Source: Fortiea contorta PCC 7126 (GTDB lineage: Bacteria > Cyanobacteriota > Cyanobacteriia > Cyanobacteriales > Nostocaceae). Taken from it: 64,000 nucleotides of DNA. Made by a program: the position numbers and the translations under genes. The notes beneath the pieces were generated by a model. It did not search any database and was not told where the DNA came from. It saw only the letters and a list, made by a program, of their open reading frames with translations. This document shows, piece by piece, positions 9,536-18,838 of the stretch (within the stretch, counting starts at the first letter, position 1; every line of letters starts with the position of its first letter). The stretch is taken from NCBI RefSeq assembly GCF_000332295.1, contig NZ_KB235931.1:1-64000 (forward strand), written 5' to 3'.

Positions 9536-11770
9536 TTAAGGAACTTCTATCGGGATCAAAGCGTTTTCTGGCAAATAGTTACGGAAACGCCCTTCATCCG
9601 ACAACACTAAAATTAGACGTAACGGATAATCTGGTGGTACTTGTAAATCTGCCCAGGGGATCGCTACTTCCAAACAATTATCTAAAGCTACTTGGGCACG
9701 ACTAAAACGAGGATGCCATTGATAAGTGTCCCCAGCTTCCCGAAACTGAACCGTCTGCGTCAGCAAATTAATTTCTAGATGGTGGTGGAATAGATAATTA
9801 GTTGGTGCAGAATCTGGTACTTCGGCAAGGGGAATGGGGCTATTGACCATTGTTTTGTTGGGATAGAACCATAACAAGTTCAATTCTGCCGGCAAATCTC
9901 CTCCGACAACAATGCCACTTTTGAAGTCTACGCGTAAATAGAAATTGAGGTGGTCTACCCCATACCAAAGTCGCTGGACAAGGCTACTGTTATGCATAGT
10001 TCCCCTCGCTCCACCGATTTCTATGCGTCCGGCTTTATCCCAATCTTGCTCATCTCCTTTACCATCAATCACAGGATGAATAAAGCCTTCTGGTCGATGG
10101 TCTGTCCTGGCGGCGTGGGCTTCTACTGGTTGTCGTAGGTATGAAGGAATCGGTTCATTTAAGGCTTTATAAATTCCATACAAATGTTCACGGAATAACT
10201 GGTCAAAGATGGCATCTTGATTGGAAGAATGACCTTCGCCAAACCACCAGAACCAGTCAGAACCTTCGGCTGCGTACAAGGCTTCCCAAGCTTCGGGATT
10301 AGTTTCTTCGGTGGCTTCAGGATGATTTGCGAGAGTGACTCTGGCTTGGGTGAGGTAATCCCAAGCGCGATTTTTGGCGGGATCACCAATCCAGGTGGTG
10401 AAGCTACCGTCTACCCAGGAACCGCTGTGTAGTTGTCCGCCTGGGATGGTGGCTGTGGGGGGAAATTGTTCCAGAAATTCGGAGACGGTAACAAGTTTGA
10501 GATGGGGTTCTAATTCCAGGGTTTGATATAAAGCTTCTAGGAAGGGTTTACCATCTTGGGGATAAAATTCCCAGCAATTTTCCCCGTCTAGGGCGATGGT
10601 GACTAGCCAAGGTTTTTCATTTTGGCTGTCTCTTTGCATTTTAGCGATCGCTTGTAGGTGTCCTACTAAATCTGCGGCTGCTTTTTTCGCTGGCATTGCC
10701 CCATAGGTAAAGCCAATCAAATCTGATAATCTGTGGTCACGAAACACAATTGACACATCACCTGCTGGGGTTTGCAAGCGGTATGGTTGATAAAGTAGTT
10801 CTGGTTGCTGGACATTCCCTGCCCCATCCCGATGAAAGAAGTGTTGCAGTGTCCATCCCAAAACGGCTTCATCTGAGCAAATCCACTTAAAGCCTTGCTT
10901 GATAATATACGGCAATATTTCCGGACTTACTGACTGCTCTGAAGGCCACAAGCCCCGTGGTTCTTGTCCAAATCTATCTGTATATAAATCCCAGGCTTTT
11001 TGTAAGTGGCGGGGAATATCTTCTGCCCATTGGAAACGGTATCCAGGCAATGTCATATTCGGCACAGCTACCCGCCCAGAACTAGTATCAGCCAACAAGG
11101 GCAAAATCGGGTGAGTGTATGGTGTAGTTGTCACCTCCAACTGTCCTGCGGCTTGCATTTTCCGGTGTTGGGGGATGATGCGGCTGATAATTTCTCGTTG
11201 TTTAGAATAAATGCGCTGGCGATCGCTTAAAGTAAAATTGCGACCCTGTTTTAACCAAGTGGCAATTTCGGGATCATCCCAAAACAGGGGATCAATCCAC
11301 GCCAAATTGTGCCAAGCCAACAAATCACCATAATCTTGTAATTCCCAGTTGGCTAAACACCAAGTTTGTCCTTGTTCTTGTCGTTGGTTATATAACTCAG
11401 CATAGCGGGGATGGGGATCAATTAAAGTGTGGTGATTAGCATCAAAAAAGTGCTGAATGATAAATTCCCGCTGTTGTTGATTGAGTTGTTCAACAGGCGT
11501 CAAACTAGCTGTGAGATAAGGGTCAAAAGCTGTACCAGCAATATAATCTTCTAGCTGTAATATCAAAGAGGGTACCAAATTCACCGTTTGATGTAACTTG
11601 GGATACCGCTCTAAAATTAACACCAAATCCAAATAATCTTTAGTGCCATGCAACCTTACCCACGGCAAACGATACTGCTGACTAGTAGCCAGTGAAGCAC
11701 CGCTGTCAGGAGATTTGTACAGCGGCTGATGTTGATGCCAGATAAAAGCGACATGGAGAGGGTGAGACAT
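9536..11770 (-). CDS. Glycoside hydrolase family 57 (alpha-glucan active)
   Basis: 744 residues. The N-terminal catalytic barrel opens 'LHVAFIWHQHQPLY', the GH57 hallmark with paired histidines. The nucleophile region is 'GLWPSEQSVSPEIL' (Glu of WPSE) and the acid/base region is 'ALDGENCWEFY' (Asp). The last about 190 residues ('HPVIDGKGDEQDWDKAG' onward) look like a beta-sandwich, comparable to DOMON/CBM9-like domains. Members act on starch or glycogen as amylases, amylopullulanases or glucanotransferases; which one cannot be told here. glgB lies 46 kb away. There is no signal peptide, consistent with cytosolic glycogen turnover. Confidence 0.9.
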   Translation of the reverse strand: MSHPLHVAFIWHQHQPLYKSPDSGASLATSQQYRLPWVRLHGTKDYLDLVLILERYPKLHQTVNLVPSLILQLEDYIAGTAFDPYLTASLTPVEQLNQQQREFIIQHFFDANHHTLIDPHPRYAELYNQRQEQGQTWCLANWELQDYGDLLAWHNLAWIDPLFWDDPEIATWLKQGRNFTLSDRQRIYSKQREIISRIIPQHRKMQAAGQLEVTTTPYTHPILPLLADTSSGRVAVPNMTLPGYRFQWAEDIPRHLQKAWDLYTDRFGQEPRGLWPSEQSVSPEILPYIIKQGFKWICSDEAVLGWTLQHFFHRDGAGNVQQPELLYQPYRLQTPAGDVSIVFRDHRLSDLIGFTYGAMPAKKAAADLVGHLQAIAKMQRDSQNEKPWLVTIALDGENCWEFYPQDGKPFLEALYQTLELEPHLKLVTVSEFLEQFPPTATIPGGQLHSGSWVDGSFTTWIGDPAKNRAWDYLTQARVTLANHPEATEETNPEAWEALYAAEGSDWFWWFGEGHSSNQDAIFDQLFREHLYGIYKALNEPIPSYLRQPVEAHAARTDHRPEGFIHPVIDGKGDEQDWDKAGRIEIGGARGTMHNSSLVQRLWYGVDHLNFYLRVDFKSGIVVGGDLPAELNLLWFYPNKTMVNSPIPLAEVPDSAPTNYLFHHHLEINLLTQTVQFREAGDTYQWHPRFSRAQVALDNCLEVAIPWADLQVPPDYPLRLILVLSDEGRFRNYLPENALIPIEVP

Positions 11771-11918
11771 AGGGAATAGTGAGGATAATGGTATTTATTG
11801 ATCAATTATCAATGATCGCAATTGAGTATTCATAGCTTCATTAAGTACTATCCAAGGTACAAAAGCACAAAACAATTAAACACCCAACTCCTAGCCCCTA
11901 GCCTCTAGTCCCTCACCC

Positions 11919-12149
11919 TTATATCACTTGTTCAACTTCTGCAATTTCGGGAATCATTTCTCTGAGGCGGCGTTCGATACCCATTCTCAAAGTCATTGTC
12001 GAACTGGGACAAGAGCCACAAGCACCTTGTAGTCTCAGTTTGACTACAGGCCCATCTAGTTCTACAACTTCTACATTACCACCATCAGATATCAGATAAG
12101 GGCGCATTTCATCCAACACTGTTTCGACGTTTTCGATTGTCAGTTCCAT
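11919..12149 (-). CDS. NifU C-terminal-domain Fe-S scaffold (Nfu)
   Basis: 76 residues, the whole of a free-standing Nfu domain. The cluster-binding CxxC is in '[18 protein letters not shown]'. Such proteins assemble a 4Fe-4S cluster across a dimer and hand it to apo-proteins; in cyanobacteria the short NfuA is the main scaffold supplying photosystem I. ATG start. It is unlinked to other Fe-S genes here. Confidence 0.93.
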   Translation of the reverse strand: MELTIENVETVLDEMRPYLISDGGNVEVVELDGPVVKLRLQGACGSCPSSTMTLRMGIERRLREMIPEIAEVEQVI

Positions 12150-12385
12150 AGTTTTAGACCCGGTAAATTAACAAATGGTATGGAGAATGGAATTGCGGAG
12201 CCACTCGGTTGCTTTGATTGCCAAAGTTGTCAGAGGTGGCGTTATTGGGTATGAGTATTTTATCTATCTCTTTTACCCTCCCCTTGCATCTTTTTCCTGA
12301 GCAATTCCCGATTTCCCATTTCCCTAAATTTTATTTTCTAGCTTTGTCACCACGATCCTAGACCGAATTGCAGCTAGTTTGTTGT

Positions 12386-12413
12386 TTGTCACTTGTCATT
12401 TGTCATTTGTCGC
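12386..12413. repeat. TTGTCAT heptanucleotide repeat
   Basis: Four units of TTGTCAC/TTGTCAT/TTGTCGC in the spacer between the nfu gene and the DUF3386 gene. Confidence 0.75.
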
Positions 12414-12434
12414 TGGTTATTGGTATTTTTCGCC

Positions 12435-13082
12435 CTACGTCCGAGGCCCCAAAAGCCTAATATTAGAGTATCGGAATTCAGTGGTAGCGCGATCGCTATT
12501 TTGATACTCGTGTACAACCTGTTTAGTCATTAAATAATAATCACCAAATTTCTCGTAGGTATCTTCAAATTTCAGCACGCTGGTGACTTCATCGGTTTTA
12601 GAGTTGCGGAATGTAGCATCGTAGCGACTGGGAATGTAACCAGCGCCTGTATCAAAGTTTTCATGGGTATCAATGACAAAAGCATTGCGAGCGATCGCTC
12701 GTCTTACCTGAGAAATTTTTCCCTCTCGGATTTTATAATAAGAATCTACGGTGTCGCTTTTAACTAAAATTTCCACCGCACCAGTTGCATCTGTTTCGCC
12801 TAAAATAAACTCGCACTTACCGTGAGACTGCTCAAAACTGGAATGTTGGCGATGAATTACTACATCTTGTAATTGAATATAAATACCTTCTTGAATCTGT
12901 TCATCTGCAATTCCTGTTACTTTTATACTCAAGTCACAGTTAATGATAATCTCACCAGTGTAAACTTCCTCACCTTGGATTAGTTGCACATCTGCAGTGT
13001 AACCAGGAAAGTTTGCGTCCCAAGTGTAACGACCTTCATAAGCGGTTTGGAAGAAAACGCTTGCTTTTGTTGGCTGTGTCAT
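12435..13082 (-). CDS. DUF3386-type conserved cyanobacterial protein
   Basis: 215 residues from ATG at 13082, beginning 'MTQPTKASVFFQTAYEGRYTW'. It is rich in predicted beta strands and acidic, with no signal peptide, membrane segment or catalytic motif. From memory it matches the DUF3386 family, which is widespread in oxygenic phototrophs and has no assigned function. It is divergent from the LD-carboxypeptidase gene (60-bp gap), so the two may share a regulatory region. Confidence 0.7.
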   Translation of the reverse strand: MTQPTKASVFFQTAYEGRYTWDANFPGYTADVQLIQGEEVYTGEIIINCDLSIKVTGIADEQIQEGIYIQLQDVVIHRQHSSFEQSHGKCEFILGETDATGAVEILVKSDTVDSYYKIREGKISQVRRAIARNAFVIDTHENFDTGAGYIPSRYDATFRNSKTDEVTSVLKFEDTYEKFGDYYLMTKQVVHEYQNSDRATTEFRYSNIRLLGPRT

Positions 13083-13142
13083 GGCACCACTTTGACTTCA
13101 CTTTTATTCACTGTATCGCTCTATTGGTAATATCAAGACATT

Positions 13143-14162
13143 ATGCCTAGCGATCGCCGTCAATTTCTGACTACATTAGGATTAGCTACCCTCGCCACCC
13201 AAGTTTATCTTCCCACTGCCCAAGGTGAGCGATCGCCACACACAATCTCGAAACCATCCCGGTTGTACAAAGGTGATACTATCGGTTTGATTGCGCCTGC
13301 AGCGATCGTCACATTGGAAGATATTACTATCGCCCAGGCGCTCTTTGCAGATTTAGGACTAAAAGTCAAGCTAGGCGCACATATTTTAGACCGCTACGGT
13401 TATCTAGCAGGTAAAGATATCGACCGCGCCCAAGATATCAACACCATGTTTACTGATAAAACGGTAAAAGCCATTATTGCCATGCGTGGTGGTTGGGGCT
13501 GTAACCGCATCTTACCATTACTAGACTACGCCAGTATCCGCGCCCATCCCAAAATATTCATCGGCTACAGTGATATTACTTCTTTACTATTAGCAATCAA
13601 CGCCCGCAGTCGCTTGATTACTTTTCACGGCCCAGTAGCTACCTCCACCTGGAATCAATTCACACTCAATTATTTCCAACGTCTCTTGTTTCAAGGAGAG
13701 GCGATAAAAATGCAAAATCTCGCCGATGGTGAAACACGAATAGAAGTAATTACACCAGGAAAAGCTAGAGGAAAACTGATAGGAGGTAACTTATCAGTTC
13801 TATCAGCAATGGTCGGTTCACCTTACCTTCCTTCATGGAACAATAGCATTTTATTTCTAGAAGAAATTAGCGAAGATGTTTACCGCGTAGACCGGATGTT
13901 GACACAATTAAAAAATGCGGGAATCTTAAATCAAATCACTGGCTTAATTTTTGGTCAATGTACCAATTGTTCACCAGGAGATGAACCAAACTTTACGCTC
14001 AAACAAATCTTGGAACAGCATCTAATTCCTCTGAAAATTCCCGCGTGGTACGGTTCCATGATTGGTCATATTAAAGATAAATTTACTGTTCCTGTAGGTG
14101 CAGAAGTGGAAATCGACGCCCAATCCGGGACAATCCAAATGTTAGCTTCAGCCACAATTTAA
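13143..14162 (+). CDS. LD-carboxypeptidase (peptidase S66), Tat-exported
   Basis: 339 residues. The N-terminus 'SDRRQFLTTLGLATLATQVYL' is a Tat signal (RRxFL). The S66 fold follows: 'YKGDTIGLIAPA', 'MRGGWGCNRILPLLD', nucleophile Ser in 'IGYSDIT', 'FHGP', 'FLEEISEDVYRVDRML', and 'GSMIGHIKDKFTVPVG' with the catalytic His. It trims the terminal D-alanine from murein tetrapeptides during peptidoglycan recycling. Export through Tat implies a periplasmic enzyme, whereas the E. coli LdcA is cytoplasmic, so the site of action may differ. Confidence 0.92.
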   Translation: MPSDRRQFLTTLGLATLATQVYLPTAQGERSPHTISKPSRLYKGDTIGLIAPAAIVTLEDITIAQALFADLGLKVKLGAHILDRYGYLAGKDIDRAQDINTMFTDKTVKAIIAMRGGWGCNRILPLLDYASIRAHPKIFIGYSDITSLLLAINARSRLITFHGPVATSTWNQFTLNYFQRLLFQGEAIKMQNLADGETRIEVITPGKARGKLIGGNLSVLSAMVGSPYLPSWNNSILFLEEISEDVYRVDRMLTQLKNAGILNQITGLIFGQCTNCSPGDEPNFTLKQILEQHLIPLKIPAWYGSMIGHIKDKFTVPVGAEVEIDAQSGTIQMLASATI

Positions 14163-14190
14163 ATTTAGTGGCACTTAATACTTAAAATTG

Positions 14191-14207
14191 AGGAGGTGCA
14201 ATCCTCC
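14191..14207 (+). promoter_or_regulatory. Hairpin enclosing an AGGAGG motif
   Basis: GGAGG (14192-14196) pairs with CCTCC (14203-14207) over a 6-nt loop. The AGGAGG lies about 24 nt before the chosen ATG, too far for normal ribosome binding, and just after an in-frame TTG at 14188. Confidence 0.4.
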
Positions 14208-14220
14208 CACAAAACTTACC

Positions 14221-15132
14221 ATGCGTCGAGATTCAATATTTTATAAATTATTTCAACAATCGCCAACTTTGTTATTTGAACTATTGACAAACCCGCCTAA
14301 AAATGCAGATGACTACAGATTTGATTCGGTAGCTGTTAAAGAACCAAAATTTGAAATTGATGGAGTGTTCTTACCCCCAGAAACCGAAAATCCGGGGGTT
14401 GTATATTTTTGTGAGGTGCAATTTCAGAAGGATGAAAGACTCTACGAACGGGTGTTTGCGGAATCCTACTTATATTTCTACCGTAATCGAGATAGATTTA
14501 GTAACTTGCACATAGTGATCATTTATCCGTCTCGCAGTCTCGAACAGAGTGAGATTTTGCCATATTTAAGTCAACTAAACAGTCCACAGATAAATCGCAT
14601 ATATTTAGATGAGTTGGGAGATATTCGCTCCTTACCTGTGTGGGTGGCGCTGATGGTGTTAACGACGTTAGATGATCAGCAAGCTACCGTACAAGCTAGA
14701 TACTTGCTAGCTAGAAGTGAACAAGAATCAGCATCATCCAACCGCGCCATAATAGAACTACTGACCACAATCATGGTGTACAAATTTGAAGACAAAAGCC
14801 AACGGGAGGTAGAACAAATGTTAGGTATTACACTCCAACAAACGCGGGTTTATAGAGAAATTAAGCAAGAAGGACGTGAGGAAGGACGTGAGGAAGGACG
14901 TGAGGAAGGACGTGAGGAAGGACGTGAGGTGGAAGCACGATCGCTCATTTTGCGTCAATTAACTCGACGGGTAGGAGAATTACCGCAACAGGTGCGATCG
15001 CGTGTCGAATCCCTCTCGCTGGAACAGTTGGAAAATCTGGGGGAAGCGTTGCTTGATTTTACCAGTATGGCTGATTTGGATGCTTGGTTGGCAGCGATGC
15101 TCCCAGAGGGAACTGGACAAAGTGGGATGTAA
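14221..15132 (+). CDS. DUF2887/DUF4351 protein (Rpn/PD-(D/E)XK nuclease-like)
   Basis: 303 residues from ATG at 14221 (MRRDSIFYKLF, the family's usual start; an in-frame TTG at 14188 is less likely). Residues 1-200 resemble DUF2887, a cyanobacterial relative of Rpn/YhgA-like PD-(D/E)XK nucleases: 'FYKLFQQSPTLLFELL', Asp in 'FEIDGVFLP', and Glu-x-Gln in 'VYFCEVQFQ' as the catalytic-like triad. A linker of five EGRE units follows, then a DUF4351 tail ('LILRQLTRRVG...LDAWLAA'). The Rpn family promotes recombination in E. coli; the function in cyanobacteria is not established. Such genes are often multicopy and mobile in behaviour. Confidence 0.8.
   Translation: MRRDSIFYKLFQQSPTLLFELLTNPPKNADDYRFDSVAVKEPKFEIDGVFLPPETENPGVVYFCEVQFQKDERLYERVFAESYLYFYRNRDRFSNLHIVIIYPSRSLEQSEILPYLSQLNSPQINRIYLDELGDIRSLPVWVALMVLTTLDDQQATVQARYLLARSEQESASSNRAIIELLTTIMVYKFEDKSQREVEQMLGITLQQTRVYREIKQEGREEGREEGREEGREEGREVEARSLILRQLTRRVGELPQQVRSRVESLSLEQLENLGEALLDFTSMADLDAWLAAMLPEGTGQSGM
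14869..14928 (+). repeat. 12-bp tandem repeat inside coding sequence, five exact copies
   Basis: The unit gaaggacgtgag is repeated five times without change, encoding EGRE x5 (charged, probably helical linker). Exact identity at DNA level suggests recent slippage or ongoing length change; any copy-number change keeps the frame. Confidence 0.9.
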
Positions 15133-15158
15133 AGCCAATATCCAAGTTTAAATTTAGA

Positions 15159-16118
15159 TTACTTTTTCCCAGATGAGGGTTGCGGCTGGGGTGATTGGGC
15201 GATTTGCTGCATTAACTGTTCAATTTTCTTGATTTGTTCAGTGTTTCCTTGGACAGTGTATACACTATGAGCGCGTTTTAATGCTACGTTAGCCTGTCTG
15301 ATATCCCCTTGATTATATAGAGTTACTCCCAAGTTATAGTAAGCAGAAGCATCTTGAGGATTTTGACGAATAGCTTGATGGTAAATAGAAATGGCCTCAG
15401 ATACTTGACCTTGAATTGCCATTAGACTTCCCAAATTATTGTAAGCGGTGATATTTTTGGGATCTCGTTGTAAAACTTGCTGATAGTTAGCCATCGCTGC
15501 GGATATTTGACCTTGATTCTGTTGGGCGATCGCTAAGTTAAAATAAGCATTAGCATTGCTACTATCCAAATTAATCGCTTGTTGATAAGCTGCGATCGCA
15601 TCCTCCAATTTTCCCTGTTCAAACAGTGCCAAACCTAAATTATAATGGACAGCCGCTACTGTGGGATTAATTAACAAGCTCCGACGATAAGCAGTAATCG
15701 CCGTTTCCCTTTGACCTTGGCGATGCAAAGCCAACCCCAAATTATAATAAGCCTCGCCAAAGTCGGGATTAATCCGCACAGCCTCTGCATACTCCTGCAC
15801 CGCCGCATCCACGCGGTTTTGTTGTAGTAAAATATTACCTAAATAATTTCTCGCCATCCCTAAATTAGGATCTCGCTGCAAAGCTGCGCGGAAAGCTGAT
15901 TCAGCACCCTCCCAATCTTGGCGATTCCAGCGCGTCACCCCCTGCTGATAAAAACTAGCCGCTTCTAAATCTTGAGAAATCGGATTTTGTGCTAACAATT
16001 TGCTTGTGGAAGTATTCAGCATCATTGGTGTCATCAAGACCACAAGTGTAGACGAGCAAAATAGCGCCGTCTTGGCGATTAAGTGTAAACACTGTTGTAA
16101 ATGGTATTTGTTAGACAT
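15159..16118 (-). CDS. Secreted TPR protein
   Basis: 319 residues from ATG at 16118; an in-frame GTG at 16169 is disfavoured because the ATG places a signal peptide at the N-terminus (hydrophobic 'LIAKTALFCSSTLVVLMTPMML'). After it come about seven 34-residue TPR units (A-x2-YNLG-x4-xQG patterns), starting near residue 55, and a Q/S/P-rich tail. Likely exported to the periplasm or lumen as a protein-interaction scaffold. No partner is evident in the neighbourhood. Confidence 0.85.
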   Translation of the reverse strand: MSNKYHLQQCLHLIAKTALFCSSTLVVLMTPMMLNTSTSKLLAQNPISQDLEAASFYQQGVTRWNRQDWEGAESAFRAALQRDPNLGMARNYLGNILLQQNRVDAAVQEYAEAVRINPDFGEAYYNLGLALHRQGQRETAITAYRRSLLINPTVAAVHYNLGLALFEQGKLEDAIAAYQQAINLDSSNANAYFNLAIAQQNQGQISAAMANYQQVLQRDPKNITAYNNLGSLMAIQGQVSEAISIYHQAIRQNPQDASAYYNLGVTLYNQGDIRQANVALKRAHSVYTVQGNTEQIKKIEQLMQQIAQSPQPQPSSGKK

Positions 16119-16223
16119 AAATCGCAATTTTGTGATGTTAGTTAAATCCTCATAAGTCAGAGTACCCACCCCAACATGAAAAATTTAAAAATCAGCAAAA
16201 AGGAAATAACCAATTACAAAAAA

Positions 16224-16251
16224 GGGAACAGGGAATAGGGAACAGGGAACA
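16224..16251. repeat. GGGAACA heptanucleotide repeat
   Basis: Four consecutive units (GGGAACA, GGGAATA, GGGAACA, GGGAACA) upstream of the TPR gene. Confidence 0.8.
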
Positions 16252-16334
16252 GATAAGAAACTAAAGTTGCAGAGTTTAAAGCCCAGTCAAAAAAAAAGAT
16301 GTTTTTTGAGATGCGTAGCACGAAAAAAAACAGT

Positions 16335-16355
16335 GCGGAGCCGGAGCCGCTCCGC
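16335..16355. repeat. GC-rich 7-bp inverted repeat
   Basis: GCGGAGC (16335-16341) and GCTCCGC (16349-16355) flank a 7-nt loop, 30 bp after the end of minus-strand queA. It may act as its terminator or be a dispersed palindromic element. Confidence 0.6.
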
Positions 16356-16384
16356 CAAGGCGTCATTATTTCAATCTCATGTTT

Positions 16385-17608
16385 TTAAACATGAGTTTTT
16401 CCTGTTAAGAGTTGCCCGTTAAGAGTTCCCTCTGAAATTGGCAATTCCACTGCTTCTGGTAAAATCAGCATCGCGTCACCGAAAGAATAGAAACGATATT
16501 GCGCGGCGATCGCTTGTTGGTATATATTTAACAGTCGCTGTCTACCAATAAAAGCGCTCACCAGCATCAATAAACTAGAACGCGGTAAATGAAAATTAGT
16601 AATTAATCCTTGCACCACCCGCACTTGGTAGCCTGGATAAATAAACAAGTTTGTCTTACCACAAAATGGTTGCAATTCTCCAGATTGCGCCGCTCCTTCT
16701 AAAGCCCGTACTACCGTCGTTCCCACCGCAATCACTCGCCCACCAGCAGCTTTCGTCGCCCGGATTTGTTCCACAGTCTCCACGGGTACTTCCATCCATT
16801 CTTCATGCATTTGGTGGGTGGTGACATCTTCCACTTCCACAGGGCGAAAAGTCCCCACACCTACATGTAGCGTCACAAAAGCTTGATTTATATGGCGATC
16901 GCGCAATTTGTCCAGCAATTCTGGGGTAAAATGTAGCCCAGCAGTAGGAGCAGCGATCGCTCCTGGATGTTGAGCATAAACCGTTTGATATTGCTCATCA
17001 TCGGCCGCAGACGCATTGATATAAGGCGGTAAAGGAATTTCTCCATACACCTGTAGTAATTGCACTAAAGACATCCCCTCTGGGACATCAAATTGCAGCA
17101 ACCGCCCTCCCGTCGCCTGATCTGTCTCCAAAACTGTAGCTGACAGCAAAGGAATGGGGGCTAAGGAAGAACTCACCCCCTCGTCTCCCCTCGCATCAAA
17201 AATTATCTTCGCCCCTCCCTTAAATCGTTTTCCCGGCTTGACTAAGGCTAACCAACAGTTATGCTGTCGTTCTTCCAATAGCAGCACCTCAATCTCCGCA
17301 CCCGTGGATTTACGACCATAGAGCCTTGCTGCCATAACCTTAGTATTATTCATCACCAGTAAATCTCCTGGTTGTAGGAGTTCTGGTAAATCACAAAAAA
17401 TATGATTTAAAGGTGCTTTTTTATTGACAGTGCTACGAGAATTTACTACCATGAGGCGAGAACTATCCCTAGGGAATGCGGGATTTTGTGCAATCAATTC
17501 TGTTGGTAGTTCATACTCATAAGCACTTAATGTTTTGTCGAGTTCATCGCCTTTGCTACTCAATCGAGGAATGAGATTCAATTCATCTGGTGTTATTTGT
17601 TGCTCCAT
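16385..17608 (-). CDS. queA: S-adenosylmethionine:tRNA ribosyltransferase-isomerase (QueA)
   Basis: 407 residues. It transfers and isomerises the ribosyl group of SAM onto 7-deazaguanine in tRNA to give epoxyqueuosine. Conserved blocks: '[24 protein letters not shown]', '[18 protein letters not shown]', '[10 protein letters not shown]', '[17 protein letters not shown]', '[11 protein letters not shown]', '[17 protein letters not shown]'. The N-terminal 25 residues before '[13 protein letters not shown]' are an extension compared with bacterial QueA, so the true start could lie further in. ATG at 17608 is used because it is the first in frame. Confidence 0.95.
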   Translation of the reverse strand: MEQQITPDELNLIPRLSSKGDELDKTLSAYEYELPTELIAQNPAFPRDSSRLMVVNSRSTVNKKAPLNHIFCDLPELLQPGDLLVMNNTKVMAARLYGRKSTGAEIEVLLLEERQHNCWLALVKPGKRFKGGAKIIFDARGDEGVSSSLAPIPLLSATVLETDQATGGRLLQFDVPEGMSLVQLLQVYGEIPLPPYINASAADDEQYQTVYAQHPGAIAAPTAGLHFTPELLDKLRDRHINQAFVTLHVGVGTFRPVEVEDVTTHQMHEEWMEVPVETVEQIRATKAAGGRVIAVGTTVVRALEGAAQSGELQPFCGKTNLFIYPGYQVRVVQGLITNFHLPRSSLLMLVSAFIGRQRLLNIYQQAIAAQYRFYSFGDAMLILPEAVELPISEGTLNGQLLTGKTHV

Positions 17609-17764
17609 TTTGATAGACAGGGCTAAGGGCTAGAGGTGAGGAAAGAAATATGTTTTTCCGTATCTTTGCCAATGTAAGACATATTCGGCGATCGCTACTC
17701 AATTGAATTATTGGACTATGAGATTGGTACTATCAAGTAACACGGAAGTACTTATATGAAAATT

Positions 17765-17802
17765 GGGTAAACCTCCCCATCTAAAAACGGGGGCTTTTAC
17801 CC
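17765..17802. repeat. Two-part stem-loop (GGGTAAA...TTTACCC with inner CCCC/GGGG)
   Basis: Outer stem GGGTAAA (17765-17771)/TTTACCC (17796-17802), inner CCCC (17775-17778)/GGGG (17889 minus 100, i.e. 17789-17792), loop ATCTAAAAAC. It lies in the spacer between divergent queA and the 17869 gene. The shape recalls subterminal hairpins of IS200/IS605 elements, but no transposase remnant is adjacent. Confidence 0.5.
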
Positions 17803-17868
17803 TACCGGGAACCCCTATTTATTGACGAATATAGAAATGTAGGATTGGCTTTGATCCCAAGCACCATC

Positions 17869-18258
17869 ATGGAATATTTGTATTACCTGGCAAATGCCAG
17901 TTTAACTCTGAGGGTCGTTCAACACCTGCACACCAGACCCCAGATGCCCGTTGCGTTCCTTACCGTAATTCATCAGATAGATGGTTGGGTGGTTAGGATC
18001 AAACTCAAAGAGCAAGTTTCGCCCCAGGTTGATGGCGACTTCCGGGCTTTTCTCAATGAATTAGGAATCAGCCATGAACCGCCAATGCGGGTGCAAATGG
18101 CACTTTGGAGTTTGGAAGCGGGACAGTGCCCAGTGGATGTGATGCGTCGCTATCAAGTAGCGATCGTTTCTCATGGTAGCCCAGAAAGAGAAGAAATTGA
18201 AGCATTTAGACAACAGTTTGTCAGAGGTTTGGGCTATTGTCCAGAAACTCTGGCTTGA
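17869..18258 (+). CDS. Conserved hypothetical protein
   Basis: 129 residues from ATG at 17869 (MEYLYYLANASLTLRVVQHL); an in-frame TTG eight codons upstream is a weaker choice. No signal peptide, membrane helix or known motif is visible. The sequence is mixed alpha/beta with a strand-rich centre ('MPVAFLTVIHQIDGWVVRIKL') and a helical end ('EREEIEAFRQQFVRGLGYC'). I do not recognise the family; it reads like a small conserved cyanobacterial protein. Convergent with yraN across a hairpin. Confidence 0.6.
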   Translation: MEYLYYLANASLTLRVVQHLHTRPQMPVAFLTVIHQIDGWVVRIKLKEQVSPQVDGDFRAFLNELGISHEPPMRVQMALWSLEAGQCPVDVMRRYQVAIVSHGSPEREEIEAFRQQFVRGLGYCPETLA

Positions 18259-18308
18259 GTAGTTTAGTTGGCAATGCTACGACAAGATTTTCGCTAATTA
18301 TGCAAGCA

Positions 18309-18337
18309 ATTGCTCATGGGATCGTCTCATGGGCAAT
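18309..18337. terminator. Bidirectional hairpin between convergent genes
   Basis: ATTGCTCATG (18309-18318) pairs with CATGGGCAAT (18328-18337) as a 10-bp stem with one G-U wobble and a 9-nt loop, exactly between the 3' ends of the 17869 gene and yraN. Confidence 0.6.
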
Positions 18338-18822
18338 TATGCATTATATGTGACAGAATCGAAAGCGTCGGCAATATATTCTCGCAGTTCCAGTTGGTAA
18401 GTAGCCACCAAAGAACTGGCTAAGACTTTTTCAGGAACCATCACAGTAGAATTATCTGTGATTTGGCGACAACAAACAATCGCCACGTCAAATCGACAGG
18501 GATAATCTGCTTTTTGAGGGTACTCAGCTAAAAATATCTCCGCAGTGCGCCAAAGTTTAGTTTGCTTTTTTGGTGTGATGGCGTTTCTCCCTCCTCCATC
18601 CCAACTCCCCGGACTACGGGTTTTGACTTCCACAAATATCAAGGTAGAGTGATTTTTTGTCTGTGAGTCTCCAGCATATTCAGCAATAATATCAATTTCT
18701 CCCCAACGGCAAGCAAACCGCCGATGGAGAATTACCCAACCTGTGGACTGTAGCCATTGTGATACTAGGTCTTCACCTAATTGACCAATATCGAGATAAT
18801 GAGATGGAGGAGAATTCGCCAT
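18337..18822 (-). CDS. YraN/UPF0102 family endonuclease-fold protein
   Basis: 161 residues. Motifs of the UPF0102 family are in order: 'GEDLVSQWLQSTGWVILHRRF', 'GEIDIIAEY', 'LIFVEVKTRS', 'AITPKKQTKLWRTAEIFL', 'CRFDVAIV'. The E-D-ExK arrangement is the PD-(D/E)XK nuclease core, similar to Holliday-junction resolvases, though biological function is unproven. A short insertion (about residues 115-135, 'TDNSTVMVPEKVLASS') is longer than in E. coli YraN. The gene is divergent from the pentapeptide gene with only 16 bp between starts, so promoters overlap. Confidence 0.9.
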   Translation of the reverse strand: MANSPPSHYLDIGQLGEDLVSQWLQSTGWVILHRRFACRWGEIDIIAEYAGDSQTKNHSTLIFVEVKTRSPGSWDGGGRNAITPKKQTKLWRTAEIFLAEYPQKADYPCRFDVAIVCCRQITDNSTVMVPEKVLASSLVATYQLELREYIADAFDSVTYNA

Positions 18823-18838
18823 TGGCTAAGAAAATCTT

